Assembly (NCBI GenBank): GCA_034440575.1
Contig: JAOTOL010001634.1
Span: 2,699,501-2,763,500 of the forward strand
Direction: 5' to 3'
DNA: 64,000 bases
Source of the DNA: Imbricaverruca yamaguchii
Lineage: Eukaryota > Arthropoda > Thecostraca > Neoverrucidae
Below, one piece after another: positions 47,601 through 59,276 of the stretch. Both the position numbers and the translations under genes were made by a program. Every line of letters begins with the position of its first letter. Position 1 is the stretch's first letter. The notes under the pieces were generated by a model, which saw nothing but the letters and a program-made list of their open reading frames with translations, was not told where the DNA came from and did no database searches.

Positions 47601-49617
47601 CCGACCAAAAAAAAACATGCCATGGACACTGTGATCGGTGATCGAAGCGGGCGAAGTCCTTGGATGAGCATAGTGAAATTCCCCACATGTATTATCTTAT
47701 CGAGTGAAATTTCTGTGGGCGAAGGGACACTCGGTTCCCCTTTCCTGCGCTTCTTGTGGAGACAGAGCCGATATCTAAGACAATTCTTTCCAGTTAACGC
47801 CATAAGATGAATGGCTAAGATCTGATACGGTGAGGAGTCATGGTCTCCTGCCTTCCCTTATGCTTGGTTGTAGGCGTGTTTGATAGATGGAAGCCATACT
47901 TCTTAGTTCATCTAAACACTGCTCCATGTGTCAAGACAATTACCATTTTGTCGGAAAGTAATTTATTATCCTGAATTACAAAACACATCACTCCTCTTTT
48001 TTCAAGTGCGATAGTTGAATTGCTGATACCCTTCTGTGATGTCCATGAGGTAAGAGAAAAAGGAGTGTGATTTTATTCCGATCACTGGAATCGATTTTGG
48101 AAGCAACGCGGTTTCGTATTTGGAGTATCGCGGCCGACCCACCTGAACACGACGGCACAGTACGCCACAGTACGGCACAGTACGGCACAATACGGCACAG
48201 TACGGCACAATACGGCACAATACGGCACAATACGGCACAATACGGCACAGTACGGCACAGTACCACTACGGCACATACGGCACATCGGACCACGTACGCA
48301 CAGTACGGCACAGTACGGCACAATACGGCACAGTACGGCACAATACGGCACAGTACGCCACAGTACGCCACAGTACGCCACAGTACGGCACAGTACGGCA
48401 CAATACGGCACAGTACGGCACAGTACGGCACAATACGGTACAATACGGCACAATACGGCACAATACGGCAAAATACGGCACAGTACGGCACAGTACGGGA
48501 CAATGCGGCATAGTACGGCACAGTACAGTACAGTACGACACAGTACGGCACATTACGGCACAGCACGGCACAGCACAGCACAGTGCAGCACAGTACGGCA
48601 AGTAAAGCACAGCACAACACAGTACAGCACAGTGCGACAGACAGAGTTCGAGTGTACTACGGCACAGTGCAGCACAGTGCAGCACAGTATGGCGGCACTC
48701 ATGGCAGCGTTTGGACAGCCCTGTATTTAATAAGGGACAAACTGCCCGGCACTGAAGGACTAATCTGTAATCTGCCTGCTGTCAGCATACAGTAGTGCAC
48801 TCTAGTGGTGAAGGGGTAGAAACAGCAGTTTCTGAATGAACGGCAGATGGCTAATAAATAGACGCACTTCGGGCGCATACTGCACCGTCATACCGATATG
48901 TACTGCGGCACAAACAACTACCCTGGAACAGCTTCCACTCACTGGCTTCTGGCATTGTCCGTAGGAGTGGTGCAAACATTTATGCTTTCAGTCAGTCGTG
49001 GAAAATCTAGAATTATCGCAGAGGATATCCTTTGTCAAGAGGCTCCCAGTGGCAAGATATCCGAAAGATGCACCGAAGGGCCCTTCAAGAAACCCTGAGG
49101 TGATGTCCGTGACGGTTTGCATATCATGGCACATAATAATTGCTAAGGATTCAGGACCCACCCCTGTCTTGGCGATCAAAGTGCAGTTGCTTCAGCGCTA
49201 TCCGCACAAAATATTAATCATGTAGAAGAAAATGTGGGAGCATGCATCTCGACAGTGAAAAACACTGTCGAGATACATCAAATGGTATTAACGCGTCAGT
49301 TGTTTTATTCAGTGACACTCCAGTCCTGGTGGTGCCTTAACCAGGCCGCCACGAGCAAAAGAGTCCTTGAACAATTGTGATGAACCCAGATCGACGGACA
49401 CCACTGATTCAGAGGCGACCGGACAGGGCAGCTTTCCATAAGCCAGCAATGTTCCCCAGCACGAGCTCAAAATGCACCAAGCCCAAGTCCATAACTCGTC
49501 ATGCATACCATGACGAGTGCAAACCGTGAGATTGCCAACACGGAAATAACAACTTAAAATACGTGCACGAATCCCCTTATGCACTTGCACGCATATGTTT
49601 GCATAATCATATGTAGC

Positions 49618-49684
<67 letters not shown>

Positions 49685-52600
49685 CATTGTCAAAAATTCA
49701 AAATAGGAACAACTGCTAATTTTAAAAGCAATAATCCATCCATACTCTGATCCTGTGCAAAATAAAGAAATAACAGCATGTCAGCAATGTGGCAGATATG
49801 TAGAGAGATATCAAGATATTCATGCGCAACCAGGCATCGTAGCAATGTTTATGCGATGACACCTTTTAACGCTTCACATTCTAACCATCCACCAGTATTA
49901 GGAGCGTGATGTGCAGTAATTGTTATAGTAAGTTGTACATTTAGGGGCATGGATGTTTGACTTTTGAAATGAGAAGGATATTTTCTACCTAATTGCATGC
50001 GCTAGATGGTCTTCCTCAGTAAATGTCATGTGTTCTCAACGATGTTTCTTTTCCATTGTTTCCGCTTCTGCTGTTCCACCAGACACATCAATGCGAGCAA
50101 ATTCATGAAGTCAAGCAAAGACTAGGATGTGCACAGTCCAATACTTTCAGCGATGTCCGGTTTTATTGGGGAAAATAACGCGTGCCTTTTTAAACGAGAA
50201 TGTTTTTGATTTCGCAGTCTAAATCCATGACGTTAACATCGGTTGCGAAAAGTACATTTTCAATTCGTGTCTTTGCATCGTACATACAATTAGCATAGCT
50301 TCAGAACATGACGCAACATAGTACCGTTATGATCACGCAGGCCAACGGAACACGGAGTATGTGACGCGCCTCATGCGACGTCAAGGCCAACAGCGAGAAC
50401 CGGCTCGGCCCCGCACGGCCCTCGAAACTGTTCACCTCCAGACTCCACGCCTGGTTGTTGAGCTCTCAACCCAGATAGTCGGCGGGCCGGATGTCCTAAC
50501 TGCGTACGCCCACTCCGCCGTGCGACTGTTGTCTAGACTGGCACGTCTGTCCGAGGGTCACTCGGCTGACCGGACGTTCCACGTTGCCACGTTCCACACG
50601 GCTGGCCGGACTTTTCGCGGCTCGTCTGGGCTGGACGAGCCGCGCCTGTCGGACGCTGTGCCGCGGCGCACGTCCGACAGGCGCCGCCGCCGGCAGACGG
50701 CCGGCCCCGGGTCCGGCTGTTTATGTGAAGGTCCGGCTGCAGAGCGTCTCCGGCGGCACGGCGGACCGGCATGCGGCCGGCGGCGCGCCGCCGCCCTGCA
50801 CCGAGACGGCCGCCGATCGACTGTGACCTGTTTACGGGCCGGGTCTGGCGCGCCGGCTCCGCGCGGCCAGCCGGCGTCCGGCACAGTTCCAGAGATCCGG
50901 CGGCCGACCGTGGCCCCCTCTTGGAGTTCAGACGCGTCCGGAGCGGCGTGCTCTCCGGAAAACCGTCCTCTCTTTTTCTCCCCGAACTGGAATGCTGCCA
51001 AGATGCAAGGAAGCGAGCCACACTGATCTTCCTCGAAACATTTCGCTTTAACATACCGGTATACGGCACACAGGGCGGCACTGGATGAGCGACGGCAAGC
51101 TTCTGCAGCGTGGGTCAGAATAAATATCCATGTACGCCAGTCATAGCTTTATGGATATATTTCCTCGCGGCACGGCTGGAAATCTCGGGTTGGTCGGATT
51201 TCAGGGTTCTGGACCCCGGCGGTTCTTTTCTTACTTCTGTTACTGCTAATGTTACTTTTGGCATCTGAAGCACGCTTGTCTTGTATACCCAATTACACCT
51301 CTATCTGGAAGTACTATTATGTCTCCACTAGCTGATTGGTTGGGCAATTGATCTGCGTACTATGTCGCAAATGTCTGGTGCTCTGCATAATATCCTCTAA
51401 AATATAATAAATGTCACCTGTACGTGTTCGCACATTTCAGGGAATGCAAAGCACCGTGTAGCAATATGCGGGGTTGCGCTGGGGACTTCAAAAATGTATC
51501 ACGAATCGAATGTTTCTGGAAGACTCTTGAGTACTCACAAGTCGAGTTATTATTCACTCGCTTTTTGGTTAGGTATTTTGATGATACCTCGGTCAGGTGC
51601 CCGGATGGGACCTGTTTGGTTAGGTTCTTGGATGGGACCTTTCAGGTAGGTCCTTGGATATAACCAATTTAGTCAGGCGCATGGATGAAATATTTTCGGT
51701 TAGATGCTTGGATGGAAGGAACCTTCTCCGTAAGGTGATTTGATTGTACCTTTTCAGTTTGCAGCTTTAGTGTGGTATTTTCAGCTAAGTGCTTGAATGG
51801 TCAGTTCTGGCCATTTCGGGACGATGGTGTGAGGGAGCTGGCGAACATAGTGTACACAGGAAACACAGCTAGGATGGGCTGCACGGCGGGACGTGATGCG
51901 CTGAGAGGTGGTCGGGATGGACTGTTAGGTGGTCGGTATGGACTGCGAGGGGGTCGGGATGGACTGCGAGGTGGTCGGGATGGACTGCGAGGGGGTCGGG
52001 ATGGACTGTTAGGTGGTCGGTATGGACTGCGAGGGGGTCGAGATGGACTGCGAGGTGGTCGGGATGGACTGCGAGGTGGTCGAGATGGACTGTTAGGTGG
52101 TCGGGATGGACTGTAAGGTGGTCGGGATGGACTGTTAGGTGGTCGGGATGAACTGTAAGGTGGTCGGGATGGACTGTTAGGTGGTCGGTATGGACTGCGG
52201 GGGTCGGGATGGACTGTTAGGTGGTCGGTATGGACTGCGAGGGGTCGGGATGGACTGTTAGGTGGTCGGTATGGACTGCGAGGGGGTCGAGATGGACTGT
52301 TAGGTGGTCGGGATGGACTGCGAGGTGGTCGAGATGGACTGTTAGGTGGTCGGGATGGACTGTAAGGTGGTCGGGATGGACTGTTAGGTGGTCGGATGGA
52401 CTGCGAGGGGGTCGGGATGGACTGTGAGGTGGTCGAGATGGACTGTTAGGTGGTCGGGATGGACTTCGAGGTGGTCGGTATGGACTGCGAGGGGTCGAGA
52501 TGGACTGTTAGGTGGTCGGGATGGACTGTAAGGTGGTCGGGATGGACTGTTAGGTGGTCGGGATGGACTGCGAGGTGGTCGAGATGGACTGTTAGGTGGT

Positions 52601-55600
52601 CGGTATGGACTGCGAGGGGTCGGGATGGACTTTGAGGTGGTCGAGATGGACTGTTAGGTGGTCGGTATGGACTGTGAGGTGGTCGGGATGGACTGCGAGA
52701 TTGTCGGGATGGACTGTGAGGTGGTCGGGATGGGATGCGGGCGGGAAAAATGGACCGTGGGCCGGGGCAGGATGGACTGTGAGGCGGGGCAGGAAGGACT
52801 GTGGGGCGGGGCAGGATGGACTGTGGGTCTGAACAGAATTAGTGCATACGGTTGAGTTCGTTCTTCACGTCTACCCGACCGTCACTAAAGCATGTGTCCA
52901 CTTCTATTTCAGGCGTGCAAAGGCTGCGTGGTGCAGAACTGCATCTGTGAAGGAGAGAAGGGCTATGCTGGCAACCCCGGCATCATGGGCCTCCAGGGCT
53001 CGCCAGGATTCCCCGGCGATACCGGCCCCGAGGGGCCTGGCGGTCCGGCCGGCATGGAGGGTCGCAGGGGCGAAGAAGGCTCACAGGGCGCCAAGGGATA
53101 TCGCGGCTCTCGGGGAGCCGCCGGCTTCAGAGGGGCGCCCGGCATCCCGGTGAGTGGTCAGGGAGCCGCCGGCTTCAGAGGAACGCCCGGCATCCCGGTG
53201 AGTGGTCAGGGAGCCGCCGGCTTCAGAGGAACGCCCGGCATCCCGGTGAGTGGTCAGGGAGCCGCTGGCTTCAGAGGAACACCCGGCATCCCGGTGGATA
53301 AAGTGGCAGGTCTTCGTCGTATAGAGCTTAGTTTGATCGTGTCTACGTTTTTTTTTCTGTGAAAAATCAAGACGCTTGATAGCTAGGATGATGTTTCGTA
53401 ATTGATGAGTGCACCATGTGTAGAATATTCATTTCATTTTACAAGGGCACAGCACTAATGCGGATCGAGGTGATAGCATGTCCTGTTTCCAACGTGGGTT
53501 TGAGGGATATCGCGCCTTGCAATATATGTTACAAGCTAACGCAATGAGTTTCGCATCGCTAAGAGATATATTCAGAACCGGAATTGATATCATTGCGAGC
53601 AATTTCCTTTAATAGTGTTCAAGTGTTATGCCAATATGATATAAAGGGTAATAGGATCACTAAAAATCTCCCAATCCACCCAAGCCAACGGAATCGCTCA
53701 TATCGCCTTATAAAATAAATATAGATTATAGCCGTCGGCTAGAATCAAAGTAAGTGGAGAAACTAATTGCCCCTGCGCTCTTTCCTCTCCACAGACCTTC
53801 ACTAGGGTTCACGATAATGTAAATTATTGATCCAGAATAACGCACCTGACGTTACTATCGAGCGCTGAAAACCAGTTTATTTTAACTGCATTTGGAACAC
53901 AATTTTCGCATAAGCAGAGAAAACAAGGAAAACAATCGCTGCGATGAAGATCCCGTCGTGTGCCAACTGCCACTGCATCCACAGCCATTCTACCCTTATT
54001 GCTGCAATGTTTTTTTGGGTGGCCCATTCTGTTTGAGAATGCTGTCGACTGGATGCCAATCATGCCCGCTATCTGAGCACACGTGCAGCACGCTGGCACA
54101 CTTGGACTTGGTGCGAACACGTCGGTGCGCGTGCGAGTGACCGCGGCAGCTCTGACGTCATCGTGCCGTGCTCGGCTGCTGTGACAGGGTCTGCCTGGGA
54201 GCGACGGCACGCGGGGCCCGGTGGGCTTCCCCGGCTGCAACGGCACCGACGGCGAGCCGGGCCTGGCCGGCCTGCCCGGCCTGACGGGACCGCCGGGTCA
54301 ATCAGGTCAGTGCGTCGCCAGCCCCACCCAGTCCCATCCAAGGCATCGGGCTGGTCAGACGAGGCCTCGAGGCCAGCCCCATCTACTCCCCTACCCACTT
54401 CCATCCACCCAGGCATCGGCCCGGGCAGACGGGACCACGAGGTCAATCAGGTCAGTGCTCCGCCATGCGCCTCCTGTCGGGACATGGGCAGTGTCTGAGG
54501 ACGGCTGGGACTGACCGTTCAGTGTATACAGGAACAGTATCTGGGGGTGGCTGGGACTGACCGTTCAGTGTATACAGGGACAGTATCTGGGGGTGGCTGG
54601 GACTGACTGTTCAGTGTATACAGGGACAGTATCTGGGGGTGGCTGGGACTGACCGTTCAGTGTATACAGGGACAGTATCTGGGGGTGGCTGGGACTGACC
54701 GTTCAGTGTGTACTCCTGTCGGGAAGGGACAGTATCTGAGGATGGCTGGGACTGACCGTTCAGTGTGTACAGGGACAGTATCTGGGGGTGGCTGGGACTG
54801 ACCGCCCAGTGTGTACTCCTGTCGGGACAGGGGCAGTGTCTGAGGATGGCTGGGACTGACCGTTCAGTGTATACAGGGACAGTATCTGGGGACGACCAGG
54901 ACTGACCGCTCAGTGTGTACTCCTGTCGGGACAGGGGCAGTATCTGAGGAGGGCTGGGACTGACCGCTCAGTGTGTACTCCTGTCGGGACAGGGGCAGTA
55001 TCTGAGGAGGGCTGGAACTGACCGTTCAGTGTGTACTCCTGTCGGGACAGGGCAGTGTCTGAGGACGGCTGGGACTGACCGTTCAGTGTATACAGGGACA
55101 GTATCTGGGGGTGGCTGGGACTGACCGTTCAGTGTGTACTCCTGTCGGGACAGGGCAGTGTCTGAGGATGGCTGGGACTGACCGTTCAGTGTGTACTCCT
55201 GTCGGGACAGGGGCAGTATCTGAGGATGGCTGGGACTGACCGCTCAGTGTGTACTCCTGTCGGGACAGGGCAGTATCTGAGGATGGCTGGGACTGACCGT
55301 TCAGTGTATACAGGGACAGTATCTGAGGAGGGCTGGGACTGACGCTAGTGTGTACTCCTGTCGGGACAGGGCAGTATCTGAGGATGGCTGGGACTGACCG
55401 CTCAGTGTGTACTCCTGTCGGGACAGGGCAGTGTCTGAGGGGCTGGGACTGACCGTTCAGTGTATACAGGGACAGTGTCTGAGGATGGCTGGGACTGACC
55501 GCTCAGTGTGTACTCCTGTCGGACAGGACAGTATCTGAGGAGGGCTGGGACTGACCGCTCAGTGTGTACTCCTGTCGGGACAGGACAGTATCTGAGGATG

Positions 55601-58193
55601 GCTGGGACTGACCGTTCAGTGTATACAGGGACAGTATCTGGGGGTGGCTGGGACTGACCGTTCAGTGTGTACAGGGACAGTATCTGAGGATGGCTGGGAC
55701 TGACCGCTCAGTGTGTACTCCTGTCGGGACAGGGCAGTGTCTGAGGACGGCTGGGACTGACCGTTCAGTGTGTACAGGGACAGTATCTGGGGGTGGCTGG
55801 GACTGACCGTTCAGTGTGTACTCCTGTCGGGACATGGGCAGTATCTGAGGAAGGCTGGGACTGACCGCTCAGTGTGTACTCCTGTCGGGACAGGGCAGTA
55901 TCTGGGGGTGGCTGGGATTGACCGCTCAGTGTGTACTCCTGTCGGGACAGGGCAGTGTCTGAGGACGGCTGGGACTGACCGCTTGGTCGCCGCAGGTCGG
56001 CATGGGTCACGAGGTCCACAAGGCGATCCCGGCGACGGCGGCATCAACTCGATCGGGATCAAAGGAATGCAGGGCGACGCTGGGTATCCCGGCATTGCTG
56101 TGAGTCATTCGGCAAAACATGGTTACGACGCCTTCGACGAGGCATAACTCCTCACAAGATACAACAAAGAAAAACGGCAGATATCCACCTATGTGTGCGT
56201 GCCTGAGCGCCCCAATATGCTTAGCTACCCGCAGTGATTGTGGGCGTAATACTTGAATCGATGGCCATTACTAGACTAGACACTGGACCAAATTGATCCG
56301 GGTGCACCACTTGAATTAGCGCCTACGATTATTCTGGAGAAACCACATCCCTGCACATTGTGCAACATGTTTGCGCTGTTACCTTGAGCAAGGAGTCGTG
56401 TATATTCTAATAGGCAACTGATTATGACTTGCCTAAAATTGATGGCAGTTATTCGGCTGTTACGCTTACATTTATCCACAGTAGGTACGGGATATTGCTA
56501 AAATGGTATTTTAGATGAAATTAAGCAGACCACACTATTGTAGGTCGTAGAATCGTTAACACATTGTGTAAGGTGTTCTTCGGTACACTGCATTGATACC
56601 ACCTGCAGAACTTGACCTATCATATTACCGTGACTTTGTAGGTATCATCTGGTTAGAGGACACCATTTTATGTCCGTCATCTCACCTATTACCTTCGAAA
56701 TTGAGTTTGGTCTGAACATATTTCCGTGACGTTGCAGGCACCATCGGGCGGGTGGATGCCGTTTATATGCCCGTCATTCGCATAAAGTCGCGAACCTGAA
56801 ATCTTTTCACAACTGGGCTCTAAGAACTACGAAGCAATTGCCCTCCTACAGAGATCCTTTTGATATAATTCACTTATTTTTTAAATAAGCCAACCTGGAA
56901 TATAGGATATGTTCTCCCGAATAGATATGATCATATCATGCAGATAATTCCTCGTAAGATCGGCCTAGCCCGATAAAGATCGATTTTCAAGTGCCTGAAA
57001 ATCTAGCTGTACCTGAAAGTGTTTTAGGTGCTGGAAGGCAGGTAGGTGTATAAGCCATTTTGGACTATTCCAAGGCAGAAAGGAAGAAAATCAGTCGGCA
57101 CTTCAATGGCGAAAATTACTGTTGCGGTCGCCTGTAAAATGTAGTTAGCTTTCCAGTTCATTCGCCTCGGAAAATGTGACGAAAGCTCCAAAGTATTTTG
57201 CTTCGCCATCCATACTGAGTTTTCTTATAGTGTATCACTTTTTACATGCTGATATTCTTCACCAACCCTCGCTTAGACGGGGGGGACTTTCGAGAGTCAT
57301 CCCCTGGTTTTTCCGCGATAGTCGACGAATTAGTAGACGCAGAGACACCACATGCTTGATTTTGATTTTGGCTTGTTATGCATCTGTGTTGCATCTGATC
57401 TTAAAAAATGAAGGGGCAGGTCAGCAAAGGTAACTGACCTGGAACGGATCAAAGGTAGTGATGTTCAGAAATATGCCAAGTGCTGCCAATCAGAGTGGTT
57501 GTAGACATATAAGTACCAAACCCAGAGCACGCTATCCTTTCATGAAGACGAACACACTCGCATCTGGAAATATTCATTAAAGTGAAGTTTGCGGATCTAA
57601 GGTGAGGTCAATTTCCGCACAATGTTGCTGCATTCAGTTGGGGCATTTCAATTCGGTAGCAATTTGTCACACTAATAATTGCGCCAAGCATGAAATAAGC
57701 ATTCTGAACTAATTGATGTGTCAAAGGTCAAAGTGATACCTTAATTCGGCTGCAGCCCTGCCTAATTCGTAGAACATCAGATTGGTTGAGAAGCGAATGA
57801 CCTGAAATGACCTGACATCATGCAAGTCGACCCGACTTCACTTGATTTCACGTCTCGTTTGAATTACTTCCCAAGCAGTACATACTTAGGCGAAGGCCAG
57901 AGAGGTCTGTTTATCACTATGTGCAGGGACCCGAGCGTGACCAGCGTCGTGTCACCACCGGCAGCAGGTCACGACCTCAGAAGCTGAACAGTCTGTGACG
58001 AAGTATCGGTGTTCTTCTTGGAGTACCGGTTCTTCTTGGAGCACAATTTTATACCTCAGAAGTCATGCTCCGGACACATTCAAGCTTGATCTAACATGAT
58101 CTGACTATTTGGCCCGACCTGACCTGACCTTAGCATTTTCCACGTCAGTGAGATGCAAATATTTTGCTTCAATTATTTTGTTCGAAGGAACCA

Positions 58194-58276
<83 letters not shown>

Positions 58277-59092
58277 GATATAATCCATATCAATATCCAA
58301 GGTGGAGGTCATGCTACTGAGTTAACCTATTATGACATTTAGCGACCTTTAGCGACAGAAAATAGAGGAATATAAGATGTCGTATGACCTATATGCTATT
58401 TTGGCACCCCAATGACATTTTCCTTATGTCTTAAGCATACATAGTTCGGAAATTGGCTTCAAGCCTGAAACTGGCCAAAGGCTGGTTACTCTCAGGCTTA
58501 GCGCTGCTTTGAGATGTTCAATGGTATGCTTATCTGAATAATTAGCCTTATGCTCATGACATGCCAGATGTATGAACATAGATATCAACCAAAATTACTG
58601 TATATGGTTGCTTTGTTCGAGTTTTGTTTTCTTATATCTGAAAATGAGCTTCAGTATCAGCTTGAAACAAAATGTAATCGAAGTTGCATTCACTTCATTT
58701 GCCAGGTGAATACGTCTCGCTAAGCAGGGTTCGTTTCAATTTAATATGCCGTGATTAGTGAAGGATCGCACTGCTCAAAGCCAGAACAATTCACCTCAAA
58801 CTGAAAATGCGAATACATATTTGTCGGAAATGAAATGAAAGGTTTGCCGGAAAATCGTTTTCCGATTTTCATAGAAAATCCTCACTGACCGCAAGCACCA
58901 AGAATGTTTGTTCATGTTCTTTAATTGTAAAAAAAAGACATATTCCTGCCAAGGTTCTGACCATCTGATGAACCTGCTATCGATGCTCCAGGGTCTGCCT
59001 GGTCTATTGGGACCAAAGGGATACGATGGCTACCCAGGAGACCCTGGTCTAATGGTGAGTTTACCGCATGATATATATAGTATATATTATAA

Positions 59093-59155
<63 letters not shown>

Positions 59156-59213
59156 TATATAGTATATATTATAAATATATATAGTATGTGTATATATATG
59201 CATCTAAATATGG

Positions 59214-59276
<63 letters not shown>

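Larger units (their letters stand above)
44664..52912 (+). other. Collagen IV intron 1 (8.25 kb)
   Basis: Starts GTGAGT and ends TTCTATTTCAG. It contains a minus-strand SINE, a 10-bp array, a TA/TG repeat, a GC-rich block and a 21-bp array that ends about 110 bp before exon 2. A large first intron is usual in collagen IV genes. No other gene recognised inside. Confidence 0.8.

Noticed and set aside
50361..51088. GC-rich 221-codon gene in collagen intron 1
   Set aside because: Frames are open on both strands as expected from GC content, with no family signature. Kept as an unexplained GC-rich block.
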